64,000 nt of DNA. It comes from Isoetes taiwanensis. Taxonomy: Eukaryota; Streptophyta; Lycopodiopsida; Isoetales; Isoetaceae. The translations under genes and the position numbers were made by a program. Positions within the stretch are counted from its first letter, which is position 1. Each line of letters starts with the position of its first letter. Where the stretch lies: the NCBI GenBank assembly GCA_021234155.1, contig JAJEKV010000025.1:9609017-9673016 (forward strand). The letters are read 5' to 3'. Positions 1 through 10,840 of this stretch are shown here, piece by piece. The notes under the pieces were generated by a model that was not told where the DNA came from, did no database searches, and worked only from the letters and a program-made list of their open reading frames with translations.

Positions 1-732
1 ATATAGCTTGTTTGGTAGAGACCTTTATCACAAATGGCTTTGGAAAAAAGGAAACCACTACTACTGTATTGAGATTTATACAGAATGAACAGTTCCCAGG
101 AGTTTTGTATAACAAAGGGGATATGATCAGGTCGCTGAAGAAAATGTTTTAGGTGCTGATAGTAGATATAATAAGCATTGGGAGGGTAGGGCCTTGGCAT
201 AGCAAGGCCCTGCACCCCTTGCTATGTATATTGCAGTTTTGGCTCCAAACTATGGCTAAATATGCAATAGCCCCCCGAACAAAGGTCAGAGGTAGGTTTT
301 TTTTTTTATTGGTTTAAGATGCTATGCAGGGTAGAAGACAAGTTGCTTGGCATATGACCCTAGGGGTATGGCAACAAGATGATCTAGTTAGCATAAAACT
401 ATGGAACATTTGTAAATAAATGACATGGCATGTTTTAAATGACGAAAGCAAATATTTGTTAGGGTTCCAAAAAAATGCTTTAGGGCTCTTGGATCTGACT
501 AACAGCGTGAAGGATTGAGATAGAGGAATGCCTGGCATCAGCACCTTCCAGATAATGATAGAAGCTCGTGCAATTTCTGTTATTACAGATAAATACAGGG
601 CAAAGTTAAGGACACGTCCAGTGTACACAGGCTTTGCTAAGGACCATGATCTAGGTTAAATAGAGGCACTACAGCTTGAGTTTGATGCCGATTCTGTCCT
701 CCTCATTATGAAGCCCGACTTCTGCCCCTGAA
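1..732. other. No recognisable gene
   Basis: I see no reading frame with known motifs. A short T-run lies at about 299-308. The minus-strand frame at 314-628 has no codon pattern or motif I recognise. Confidence 0.5.
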
Positions 733-1098
733 ATGGGCAGAAAGAAGGGTGATCTTAACATGTCTACTAGAAGAAAGCTAGAGCTGGAAGCTACTCTTGC
801 CCCAAAGAGAAAAAAGATCTGGGAATTTCGCAAGGCAGCAAATGCTTCGAATTCAAAGACTGCTGTAGATATCCCCCTGGTGAATAAATGCACTGCTGCT
901 GCTGATTGTGATGGGAATATCAAGAATGCTGAGGCAGTGGAGCAGGTACCCAGGAATAAAGGAAAGGAGCAAATGCCTGCCAGCAAGATCACCAGCAATA
1001 AAGACACATCTGGATGCAAGACTGCCGCAATTCAACAAATGGGATTTCCCCACGAGTTTAACTCTACTCAGGTGAATGCTAGCCATGCTTTGTTGTAG
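733..1098 (+). CDS. Hypothetical small basic protein starting MGRKKGDLN
   Basis: This 121-residue frame begins MGRKKGDLNMSTRRK, followed by a lysine-rich stretch (PKRKKIWEFRK) that could be a nuclear localisation signal, and then a low-complexity polar tail. I do not recognise the family. The minus-strand frame at 30911-31159 begins MGRKKGDLNLATRK and has the same layout, with a KKI-(F/W)-x-(F/Y)-R segment at a similar distance. The two are therefore related, and the N-terminal block appears to be conserved at the protein level. No introns, domain or neighbouring partner gives a function. It may be a gene fragment carried by a repeat or the first exon of a larger gene. Confidence 0.45.
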   Translation: MGRKKGDLNMSTRRKLELEATLAPKRKKIWEFRKAANASNSKTAVDIPLVNKCTAAADCDGNIKNAEAVEQVPRNKGKEQMPASKITSNKDTSGCKTAAIQQMGFPHEFNSTQVNASHALL

Positions 1099-2778
1099 AA
1101 TTCGGAAGTTATATTTAGCAGATTCTTTTGAAATTAATAAGGGAAGATTGATCAAGTGTGAGAAGGATCAGCTATTATTGGATCTATGATTAACTTGCAT
1201 GCTGAGTTTGCTTGTAAGAATAGGTGTATGAAGGCATTAGCAATGTGTTTATTACCACTTGTTTCCGAGGTTCTTTGTTACAATCATGATCCTAATAATA
1301 TGGGGTCGAAATGCTTAAGTAAATACACATCTGCAGAAAAATAACTTGTGCTACATAGAATGGCCTATAACCGCTCTTAATAGGTAGAGAGGGTTTTGTA
1401 GTATTAGAGACTTGGTGTCAATATGTTTGTGATATTGTAATGGTTCCGAGTATGCGTTCAGATCGACACCGGTTGAGATTGGTGTGATGTACATGCACCA
1501 TATAATTGCATAGATAGATTGTTGGATCCTTTGATCGGACCAATAAAGATGGAAGCATAAATTAAACTTCCAAATACTAGGATAATTGGATACATATCCC
1601 ATTACTTATTATAGGTGCAAGTCTTTGGTCCCTAAGCAACTCCAAGGTAAGGGAGTCCGTGTGTGGATATATTCCGAACTAGTTAAGCGATCGGACCAAG
1701 TTTTGAATAGATGCGGATGAAGAGTGTACTTTCATGAGTTGTCCTCCGTGTTTTGCATGCAAAAACTTACCATTAAAGACATGGTGAAGGGGAATACCCA
1801 AGAGACCCACCGCTTACTGCTAGTAGTTCTTCCTTTATTACCCTCACGGCTAATATTTGGTTGTTTAACCGCGGGTAACCGGGTTTCTTGCTCCATGCTT
1901 TGATGTTTCTTAGCTTATGACGTCTTACGCAAGAACTTCAAGTAAGATTGGTCCAATATGAGGATAATCTGTTTTAAAGTGATATTCATGTAAATAGTAT
2001 CACCAGCACATAATCTGTTATGCTGGCCTGAAAGTACATTTATGGCTTAGAATTTATCTCCATAATTTGAAGGATTTTTTGACTTGGAAACAGTAAGATG
2101 TGTGATGTCTTATGGATAAGGAATAAAATGTTTTATTACAACAAATTTAATTTCTCAGTTTTCATGATTATGTTTTAGATATAACCTTCTCCTGGCTTAG
2201 GAATAATAACCTGTAGTATTCCTAAGGCTGCTAAGGGCAGACTTGGTATTTCCAGTAGGAATTATCAAGGATGGAAGTCTGGTGACAGATTTGGGGTTTT
2301 TTTTTTTAACCGTTGTGAATTTCGTGATTTTAAATTCAAGTTTTGGATGTATTTTATACACTTGGTATTTCAAATTTAGGTCTGATCTGAGGGTATAGAT
2401 TTAATCCCATGTGGAATATTTCAAGTTGATCCTAGCCAGGATTTGACAATAATAGAGGATTTAGCGACATAGATTGAAAATTTAAAGTTTTAAAATTTCC
2501 ACATGTAGTTTACAATGACCAGAACACCAGAACGCAATATACAACAAACTAGGGATCCTTCCAAAACACAATATACAACAAACTGGAGATTCTTCCTTTC
2601 CTGTACCCCTCAGAATTAACTAAGTACATATAGAACACGTGCATCCCGTGTTTGGAAACCAATAAAAATTAACAACCTGTTAGTTAGGCATACAATGCTA
2701 CAATAGAAAATTCAAGTGGGTGTAAAGCTATTGTAAAATAGAAATAATGTTAGTGCTTTAGCTGTTGACAATTATCAC
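1099..2778. other. Non-coding stretch with one short duplication
   Basis: No gene is recognised. A roughly 31-bp segment containing CAATATACAACAAACT is repeated at 2532 and 2566 (period 34). The rest is AT-rich unique-looking sequence. Confidence 0.4.
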
Positions 2779-3510
2779 TCAAACACAAATTGCACGAGTG
2801 GTAGGATTGATATCAATTGGTCTGGTACTATTTCTACATTTGCCACGAAGAAGGAGAACACCCAGGCGTATTCTCACGCCTTTTGTACTAGAAGGCGCTA
2901 GATGCATAATATAGATGACTCCTGAGACTGCAACTATAGTCTGATATGTGCGTGCAAACTGCTTTGCAGCTTCCAATGCATCTGTTATAGGATGATCATC
3001 ACCTTTCTGAAATTACCAGCATCCATCAGTTCAGTGTCGCAACAATTACCCCCTTTAGAAGAAGAAGATATATAGAAAGATAAATGCTATATAGTTTTAA
3101 TGCTCATTCTTAAAAACTGCAAGAGACTAATGATATAAAAATGTTCTTTTGATGACACAATGTACAAATACATCAGAAAGGAACATTCAGGTAAGAGAAT
3201 ACATCCAGCTACAAATTGAGTAGTATTATAGCAATGTGAAATAAGATAACAATAACAGTGAGAATAATTTGAAATCAGTCTTTCTTATCAGCTTTTCCAT
3301 GTCAGCAAAAGTCATGGCTTAGAAGGCCAACCTCTAATAGTTAATCAGTTAGTCTATATGTAAGAGGAAGTGCATTCTGTAGCATGTAGTTGAATGGAAG
3401 GTCAGACATTATGAGCTTAAGGGTACCTACACACCATGAGGTTAAATTAAAGTAAATTTTAAGATAACCAATTGTTTGTTATGCTAAATTAAGGTTGTTT
3501 TTATCGAGCT

Positions 3511-3700
3511 TTCACACTAGCTGTTATGTTAATTACTAACATTACAAAATCTGTTAAAATGATTTTCACACATGTGATTGTTATGTTATTTATTAACATA
3601 ACAGAATTTGTTAAAAATATTTTCGCACTGGAGTTGTTATGTTAGTTTTTAACTTAACAGAATCTGTTAAAAAGCTTTTCACATTGCAAAACAAAAATTA
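3511..3700 (+). repeat. Subterminal tandem repeat, about 3.3 units of 54-57 bp
   Basis: The unit begins TTTTCACAC and contains TGTTATGTTA and a CTGTTAAAA tail. Starts are near 3511, 3565, 3622 and 3678. It lies just inside the left end of the PIF/Harbinger-like element. Subterminal repeats are often transposase-binding sites, but that role is an inference here. Confidence 0.6.
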
Positions 3701-4314
3701 ATCTGTTAATGGTCATTTCATAATCTGAACAATCTGTTAATGGTCGTTTGGCTCCAAGAATTTACTAACAGTTTTACAAGAAGAACGTGTGCATCCATAG
3801 TACAACCAGCCTTTATATCCAGCATAACATTGCATTCACTGGATGTTTGTATACACTTGATACAAATTCTATTGTATATATAATACAAATTCCAGAAATA
3901 AACTTGGTTTTGGAACAATGATAAAGAGAAAATACAAAAACGTTAGAAAACTGGCCTGTTGCTGCCTCAGAAATATTGCTGCCAATGTTATCAGATATGT
4001 AAGAGGTAGTCATGATGGCAGATTTGATTGCAGCAGCTGCTCCAAGAAGGATGACCGTACCTCTGTAGCAGATAGAAAAATACTACTCTGTTCACAGATA
4101 CCATGTCTGCATTCCTGTAGCTTGTTGTGCCACATTATATGCTCATAGTTACAAATACTAAGATACCACTAATGTAGAAGCATGCTTTGCTTAGAGGATT
4201 TTGTGAACCACGCACATGGTCAGAAGCACTTGGTCAAAAGACTAGTCTTGTGCCACATTAGGCTAGATTAGAGATATGTTCAAGGCTAGAGTTAGACTTT
4301 CTGTGCCAATATTT

Positions 4315-4809
4315 TTAGCGCGTTGTAGTGCTGGCACCAATGTCAATGCTTCCATGCTTCATTTTGGCAAGTTCCACTTGTGTTTGCATAAGTAGCTGCA
4401 TCCTTTGCATCTCCAAATCCCTTGTAAATTGCATTCGTATTTTCATTAAATCTGATAGCTGTTGCTGCACTTCAAAAAGTATAACCCAACATGCTATCTC
4501 ATGCAACACTCTGAATATTCCTGAATCCTTCACTTATACTTTAGACAGTAGCCCATGCCAATGCCAAGCTTATACAACACCCAGTTTGAGTACAATGATG
4601 AGCCTGCACTTGGGAAAGCTAGTTAGCCTGGCCAATGTGTATATCTGAAATCTCTGAATTCTTAATTCTACATGTGTTTCTAAATGCTTGAAGGATGTTG
4701 GAGTTGCATCAAACAGTCTAACCTTAGTCACCTTTTCTCGAGATGGTAGATTATCATCATTAGTCCATAACAAACACCAGTAGAGCTTGTAGAAATGGTA
4801 GATCATCAC
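4315..4809 (-). pseudogene. Captured fragment with trihelix-like C-terminal coiled coil
   Basis: The frame at 4315-4533 encodes a Met/Gln-rich helix (FTRDLEMQRMQLLMQTQVEL) that resembles the C-terminal coiled coil of plant trihelix (ASIL/6b-interacting) transcription factors. The frame at 4570-4809 contains LPSREKVTKVRLFDATPTSF and may be another exon of unknown origin. Neither part has a DNA-binding domain in view. Both lie inside the PIF/Harbinger-like element, in the same orientation as the beta-galactosidase exons. They could be captured host exons or remains of the Myb/SANT-like second protein of a Harbinger element. Confidence 0.35.
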
Positions 4810-4858
4810 CTCTGGTCTATAAGTGCAAGCATTTCGAGCAGAAAAGTGCTATAAGTTA

Positions 4859-6364
4859 TAAGCAGCCGGTTCGGCATTTTGACGAATTATAAGTCCCACG
4901 ATAATCACATGATTGACACCCTGTTTGTGGAGCCAATATTGATGGCCAGAAGCGTCCTATACTTTGTCCATTAACCCAAGCCTGACCTTTTCCCATGCTA
5001 CCTAGGTCTATTGAAACTGGATCTGAAGCAGGAGGAGCATCAAATCTAGCCTGCAAACAGAGAGATAACAGATTATCAACCAGCATATTTCAAAAACAAT
5101 ATCCTGTGTTCCAAGCATTGAAAAAAGAATACCATACCTTATACCAAACTAGAGATTGGTTCCTGGAAATAGATAAAAGCTTCCATGACATGCTGGCAGA
5201 TCCTTCATCTGTGAAAAGACTTTGCTTCTCACCCATGAGGCCCACCTATGCATCAAAGCATACGAACCTACGCATTAGCTCACAAATATTGAAGTAGTAT
5301 AGAAGCATACTGATATTTATTATGTAAAGTACATGCTGCAGAGCAGGAAGATACCTGGTGTGTCCATTCTCGCGAGGTCAAGTTCATATCTCCAGATAGA
5401 AGTCCTCTCAAAAATACAGACCCGTTGATTCCAGCACCCCATGTCTCAAAGCCTTTCCCATAATTCTTTGCCAAATTTCCATCAATTGATCAGTTTCAAG
5501 TTATAAATAAGATAAGCACTGATACAAGAATCTCTCCAATACGTGATCATCTCCATATGGGCTCCTCTTAGATGAGGATCAGTTCCAAGGTACAGGTTTC
5601 TCAGAAAGGACTTAGGAACAGGCTAGAGTCGTATTGCAGACTAGATGCCAATACAGATTTGAGTGCATCAGAGGTTTATGTCCAATATACCTAGCTTAGA
5701 AATTATGTTCCCTCTAGTTGCAACTAACAAAGGATTGGTAAGAAAATTTGGCCCCGAAAAGAAATTGTCAACTATGCTATTTCTTCTTCAAAAAGTTTCT
5801 CACCTGAAGACCAGCTGTTGTGCATAATAATGCTAACGTGTTTGTCCCAGCATTTAGCTTGATAGGTTGGTTCACTTGGGTATACATAGTACTGGAAGAG
5901 ATTGCATTTGCACTTCCTACAGATAAAGAAAAATTAACAGTCAGTTAATGTAAAATGGATTTCATAAACTGTGAATAATCATTACCTGCAAGTATCCTGT
6001 TGACATATATATAAAGCACATCCCTCATGCTTTCAATTGTGAGCAGAGCAGATGATGCTTCAGAAACCTGCACACTGTTACCCAGAACGTTTTTTAGCAA
6101 AACTACAGTAGTGAAACTATCATCTCAAAAAGGAACGCTTCACAAACCTAATAATGTACCATAGGTAATCAGTGGTATCTTTAGTGGCTTTTAAGTGCTC
6201 AATAAGTCCCGATGCCCTTATAAAATTCCCTCTCAAAGCCCCAACTGGCTCATCGAGTGCCTCCCAGTCCAATCCTGACACCATTTCACTGTTGAAACTG
6301 CGTTGTCTTTGTGAAGAAAGCACACTATGAAGTTCCACAGCCATTATTGTGGTTTCTGATTAAC
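4859..6364 (-). pseudogene. Plant beta-galactosidase (GH35) fragment, six exons
   Basis: Plant GH35 beta-galactosidases remove terminal galactose from cell-wall polymers. Six minus-strand exons with fitting GT/AG borders are visible: 6148-6364, 5986-6067, 5804-5916, 5355-5465, 5138-5245 and 4859-5050. They encode WEALDEPVG...TTDYLWY, then a galactose-binding-like segment, then NYGKGFETWGAGINGSV, REWTHQVGLMGE, and [20 protein letters not shown] followed by a Cys-rich block. This order matches the C-terminal half of family members. The catalytic N-terminal TIM barrel with its two glutamates is absent, as is everything after CRTGC. A stop precedes the first recognisable residues of the 6148-6364 exon. 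It is a captured fragment, not a working enzyme. Confidence 0.85.
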
Positions 6365-7529
6365 CTGCATTTTATTGTGGTCGCACTCTGGAGCCAACGC
6401 CACGGCGAGGAGCTCCGGCGATGGAGCCCTCGATCGCTTTGATGCCGGCCTCCGATGCAGTTAACAAAATTAAATGTAGGGTTCTGGCATCGGATAAATT
6501 TTGGTCGACGAATCGTGAAGTCGACGGATAGAATGTGTGTTGATCCTGTTCTGACGGATTAACTGTATAGTGTACAATTCCCATAAACGAATTTTAACGT
6601 TCTCCTCCTATAAAGGGAAATACAGCCATGTACAATTTCCATGAGTTAACCGCCTCAGCACGTTCTCATGCACGTTGGTCACAGGTGAACACAAACCAGC
6701 ATTGCAGAAATTGCACCTCTTTCCTGGCAAGTTTCAATGGCAAGTTTGCTGTCGAATTTACCAATTCGTCTTCATTTGAATTCAAATTCACATCGAAATA
6801 CCTAAATACCACCTTAGGCAATGGAAGTTATTTTTTATCCGACTGGAAATTTTTGCCACGTAGGAAACTTCCATTGCCGATAGTGGAATCTCACCCTAAG
6901 TAGATGTTAAAACTTAACATAACAAAAATGGCTAAATGCTTAATTTAACTCTAACAACTTGTTAAAATTAACCCCTTCCATTTAACAAATTTCTTAACAA
7001 AAAAAACATGTGTGTTACTAGTTAACTATTCTATTCTATTCTTACATTTTTTTAACTTAACAAAATTAACCCCATGGTGTGTAGGTACCCTAACAGACAA
7101 GGGATAAACAATTCAAGACATCCTTACAAAACAAAATCTACTTAAAGCGGGAAAAACAAACAAACAAACAAAACAACAAACGAAAATAAAACGTTGAATG
7201 GAGAACCAACCTTAGAAGGATCTACAGAGGCCTGAATAATGCTAACAATCTCGGCAGAGTTTCCCCGAATAACAAAATGGAAGTTGGGGTCACTATTTGG
7301 TCTGAGGATCAACCTTATGATGCCATCTGGCCTACTTTCCACGACGAAATGGAAGTTGGGTCCAACATTCCAGCAACACCAAATTTGACCTGTTTTACAG
7401 GTTCGCCCTCCCCTGTTTTTTCCCAGTTGTTCGTCTTCCCCTGTTTTTTTTCCTGTTGTTTATAGGATGGCTCCAACCGCGGTCCTGCAGCTATGCAATG
7501 CGATCCGGCAGCTCCCTTATCGGATATAA

Positions 7530-7746
7530 AACAGAGCAGAAAGCTTTGAAAAGCACAGCAGAAAAACAGAGCACTTGGTAGCGCCGCGCCCCCCTTCCTG
7601 AAAAAACCTTCAAAGCTCTGAAAAGAGACAGCAGAAAGCTTTGAAAAGCAGAGCAGAAAGGGGCTCCTCTATCAGAAAGCGTTGAAAAGCAGAGCAGAAA
7701 GGGGGATTAGAAAACAAATCAGAAGCTTTGAAAAGCAAAGCGAAAA
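7530..7746 (+). repeat. Degenerate tandem repeat around AGAAAGCTTTGAAAAGCAGA
   Basis: At least five imperfect copies of a roughly 26-bp motif built on GAAAGCTTTGAAAAGCAGAGC are clustered here, interrupted by a GC-rich segment near 7580-7600. It lies in an apparent intron of the hydroxyethylthiazole kinase pseudogene. Confidence 0.6.
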
Positions 7747-8076
7747 GATCCTGGCTATGGTGATTCTGGAGCTGGAACTCATGTCTGCCTCAACTTTTTC
7801 GTTGCTTGGTTATTTTCTCGAGGGCTTATGCCCCCCCGCGCCATAGCTCAGCTCCATCGAAAAAAATGTTGTCAAAATCGGTTTTCCCAACTTCCAACCA
7901 GAATTTTGAAAGTTCTGTAGCTCTTATTGCTGCCATCTTCATAGAAAAGACCCATTCAGAAGACAAGGTACCCAGATTAACAACCAAAACATCTGCAATG
8001 GCAGTAAATTCGGGTATCCCTTCCACTGCATGCACCTTAACACCCTGCTCCTTGGGTTTTTATGGCTAAAACAATC

Positions 8077-8283
8077 ATAATGCCCTAGGGCGTTATCACA
8101 AAGGCTCATAACGCCCTAGGGCATTATCACGAAGGCTCGTAACACCCTCGGAGCAGGGTGTTAAAGGAAGATAACGCCCTGGCCCTCGGGCGTTAATGGA
8201 ATATGGCCATGGCCAAAATGGCTCGGGCGTGCTCATATTGCCCTTGAATTTTATTCCCATAACGCCCTCACTGCATGCGTTAT
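8077..8283. repeat. Cluster of five related palindromes (TAACGCCC arms)
   Basis: Five inverted repeats share arms of the form (A)TAACGCCC / GGGCGTTA(T). They lie at 8077-8096, 8108-8127, 8140-8163, 8172-8195 and 8259-8283. The first two are almost perfect around a CCCTAGGG centre. The third has TAACACCC arms. AAGGCTC also recurs between copies. The cluster abuts the 3' side of Replitron A. Function is unknown. Confidence 0.75.
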
Positions 8284-8842
8284 CTACCCATATAGGGGGA
8301 AGCCCCCGCAAAGAAGGAGTGTATTGGCCATGATATTATAGCAACGTAGTTAGTTATACACTGGATAAGAAGACCTGATTCCTTACAGAGGCCTTTCCAT
8401 GAGTCGTCTCCCCACGCTTCTATTCCTCTGTAACTCCCTGAAGCTCGCCATAGAAAGACCAGTTAGGGCAATTTCTCATATAAATACAAGATGTATGCTC
8501 CCTTGTATCAAGGCCTGAGTCCTCGAAGTTACTTATAATGTTTCCACAATAAAAAACCGTAATATTTTTGTAACATATGATTCCAAATCGTGTATTATGG
8601 CTAAATCGCCTTTGTGGCCATTAGATTGCAAAAAGACATGTGGGAGCATATTCCCTCCCCTTAAATCCAAAACGTACAAAGTGAGTCTTTTGTAAGTCAA
8701 ACCTGCCCCTGTTGACCCGCCCATGAGAGGGACATTATTAAAGCAAAGACCATTACATAAAAGAGTATTTTCAATGCAATACAGAACACTAGGAAACGAA
8801 CAATGAGATACAATATAGTATGAAAACAATAAGTAGAGCCTC

Positions 8843-9053
8843 GGGGATCGAACCCCAGTTATCCAATGCCCATGCCTTACCCTGTGTTCCACGTTCGGCC
8901 CATGCATAGGAGCCATCGAACACATGCCATTGACTATGACTCCAAGATCCGCTTGTCAATGGCATGCATTCGATGATCCTATACATGGTTTTTCTTCGTT
9001 TCTCGAAACCAAAGAACACGATTTGTTAGTGAGCTTGGGGAATTGAACCCCAA
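8843..9053 (-). other. tRNA T-arm-like hairpins in the 3' region of Replitron A
   Basis: On the minus strand, 9035-9053 forms TTGGGG-TTCAATT-CCCCAA, a 6-bp stem with a 7-base T-loop-like sequence. A second site at 8843-8856 reads GGGGTTCGATCCCC. The first is preceded by GCTTGGATGAGCATTGG, which resembles a pol III A box and has a matching counterpart in element B. An anticodon arm is lacking, so these are not tRNA genes. Confidence 0.6.
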
Positions 9054-9333
9054 TGCAATGCCAATGCTCATCCAAGCATAAGGGAGATCCCAATGCAGGG
9101 GGTCTCCCTTATGCCCAGGGGCCAAAGCCCTCTTCAACCCTACAGATGTTAGTAAGCAAATGGAAAGCGCAAAGCATGTACAAGACATAGCATGAAGCAA
9201 CAGAGTTCACATATTCGTGCTCGAGAATGTACATGTGGCCTAGGGCCACGCATATCAAACTGCATAAACAAAAACACTACAAACACAATAGAAAGGAGAA
9301 TGCCTAGTTCCTGGGCTGTGCAGATGTAGCCCC

Positions 9334-10837
9334 TCAGATCACAGCATCAAGCTGCCGGATTTCCTGCGACAACAAGCACCTGGCCAAGTTCATGTGAGAC
9401 CTCAAAGTCTGTAGTTCAGATAAGGGGCACCAAGTTGTTTCCAGGCCACATTGGACATCGCGGAATTGATCGCCACATAAAAGCTAGTCAGCTGTCTCCT
9501 CAGGATCCTGAGGGCTACTCGATGAGCCTCCGTTCCAACCCGATGATATCGGTCAAAAAATTCTCCGCGAAGTAAACATCGCCGCCGCTAAAGATAAACC
9601 TCGTGGATTTGATGGAAACTCAATCACGGCCTATGAAAGATGGATCTATGGTCACAGAAGGATGACTGATCTCCCCAGGAGAATTGCCATCAGTCTCCAT
9701 CCCTATCCCCGCAACAACTTGTCACCAATACAAAGACATGCTGAAACAAACCAAAACACGGACACAAATAAAACTGTACATGCAACAACAAAAACAACAG
9801 GTTAGCCAACTGCCATCGTATGATCCCCAGTATGGATGGGGATATAATCAGCACCATGGTCAGGGATTTCAATATCAGGGTTGAACGATATGGATCATGG
9901 ATATCCTAGAAATTGCAGTCCATCTCATCAGGGGGGGCTGAGTCATCCCAATATCGGCGGGTACCCGGCCCATTTCGCTCAACGCATATATAACCTGCAG
10001 GGAGACCAAACAGAATTGTTCTCACATCAGACGACATACAACGACTGGGATTCAACAAGACCCGCCAAGCGGCCCGGACCCTGTGTTCGTTCACATGAGC
10101 AGTATTAGATGGGATTATCCAACTGCTGCTCAGAGTATATTTCCCGCTTCTCAGCATCCTGCAGATTGTGAACGCCAAACTAGAGGTCAACTGCTACCGC
10201 CATGGTAGAACACAAAGTGGGCAGTCTTGTTCAGAAGGTTCCTATTATCCAACACACAAAGATTCTTCGTGTCCCCAGTTCCCCATCTCACGTACAAACC
10301 TTTTCCTTTCTCAATCATACTCTCAGATATATTGTGCAAGTGACAGGAGTAATGTACTTTCCCTATGTCCTTCATGCAGTACCCTAACATGCCCTCGAGA
10401 CAATGCAGTCTGTTGTTCTTCAGGGCCTTGCATACTAAGATAACAGCCGCAGGCTTAGAGGGCCAATTAAACTCCCTCTTGATAGCATCATTCAATGCCT
10501 TAGGATTCCTGTAACGGGCTCTAAGGACAGCCTGGACATGGAGGTGATCCGCAGAGGATCCCCTCACCAAGGCAACAGCACCAGCAATGCACCTCCTGTT
10601 GCAGAACGAATACATGGCATCAAAGAAGCTGCGAGGCACATCCTGACCAGACAAGGCCAAGGTAACAGAGGCATCTAATGCATCCCAGGCCTGTGTTAGA
10701 ACTGGAATGGCATGAGAGGGCATGGCCGAATTGTGGGCCGAATCCTAGGTTTGCACAGACTCAGATTCAATAGGCATATAAGCAGGCAGACGCTCACTGG
10801 CTTTGAGCTTTCTGGCAGCCCTCTTCATAGAAGACAT
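9334..10837 (-). pseudogene. Replitron-type HUH transposase, copy A (frame broken)
   Basis: The product would nick and join single-stranded DNA to move the element. The open part at 10187-10723 shows a Rep-like layout: a beta-strand segment VTLALSGQDVP, then the HUH motif in SADHLHVQAVLR (His codons 10544-10546 and 10538-10540), then YCMKD with the candidate catalytic Tyr at 10379-10381 and Lys three residues later. There is one tyrosine and no helicase, unlike Helitrons. The likely start (MSSMKRAARKLK) at 10837 is followed by an in-frame TAG. Downstream, 9906-10190 carries SDVRTILFGLPAGY...NGPGTRRYWDD, also found in copy B. A later segment, RSHMNLARCLLSQEIRQLD, ends at a stop at 9334. Stops and frameshifts make it inactive. 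Confidence 0.75.
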
Positions 10838-10840
10838 GAT

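Larger units (their letters stand above)
3421..7090. mobile_element. PIF/Harbinger-like non-autonomous DNA transposon with captured gene pieces
   Basis: The ends are inverted repeats. The left end reads GGGTACCTACACACCATG from 3421, and the right end is its reverse complement up to 7090, with the match continuing about 10 bp. The trinucleotide TAA lies immediately outside both ends (3418-3420 and 7091-7093), which is the TWA-type target duplication of PIF/Harbinger elements. No DDE transposase is visible inside. The interior instead holds beta-galactosidase exons (4859-6364, minus) and a coiled-coil-rich fragment (4315-4809, minus). This is the layout of a Pack-type element. It lies in an intron of the hydroxyethylthiazole kinase pseudogene. 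The superfamily call rests on the 3-bp duplication and TIR style only. Confidence 0.7.
2779..8035 (-). pseudogene. Hydroxyethylthiazole kinase (ThiM-type) gene, partial and broken
   Basis: Hydroxyethylthiazole kinase phosphorylates the thiazole moiety in thiamine salvage. Three minus-strand exons are visible. Exon 7899-8035 encodes HAVEGIPEF...VNLGTLSSEW...MKMAA, matching the family block around VHSxEEIPxF and NVGTL. Exon 7211-7389 ends with FVIRGNSAEIVSI, matching the family VIRGNxSEI block. The exon starting at 3006 encodes DALEAAKQFA...VAVSGVIYI, matching DALEAAKxLA...VAVSG. Donor GTTGG and acceptor CAG sites fit, and the last two exons join in phase 0. The N-terminal catalytic start and the C-terminal TGTGC-type region are not found. 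Exon 7211-7389 needs a frameshift near 7340, where a short CCCAACTTCCATTT-like segment is duplicated. The 3.67-kb PIF/Harbinger-like element sits in the intron between 7211 and 3006. Probably a pseudogene. Confidence 0.7.
8560..10840 (-). mobile_element. Replitron-like element A (HUH, single tyrosine)
   Basis: The element contains the HUH transposase pseudogene (9334-10837) followed on its 3' side by two tRNA T-arm-like hairpins and a GGTCAA...TTTGACC-type hairpin at 8695-8717. These parts recur in the same order in element B. The lower boundary is set where similarity to the relic at 11834-12120 fades (about 8560). The 5' boundary is unknown and may lie beyond 10840. I found no target duplication. 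The Replitron assignment is from protein motifs and element style, not a database search. Confidence 0.65.

Noticed and set aside
4315-4533. Harbinger Myb/SANT-like protein as certain identity
   Set aside because: Only a coiled-coil segment is visible. The DNA-binding part is missing, so a captured host trihelix fragment is equally possible.
7374-7400. CCAAATTTGACCTGTTTTAC resembles the Replitron 3' hairpin arm
   Set aside because: It falls at an exon border of the hydroxyethylthiazole kinase pseudogene, there is no paired arm or T-arm hairpin, and the surrounding sequence does not align.
8843-8882. Possible tRNA gene from the B-box-like GGTTCGATCC
   Set aside because: No acceptor stem, anticodon arm or normal A-to-B-box spacing can be drawn.
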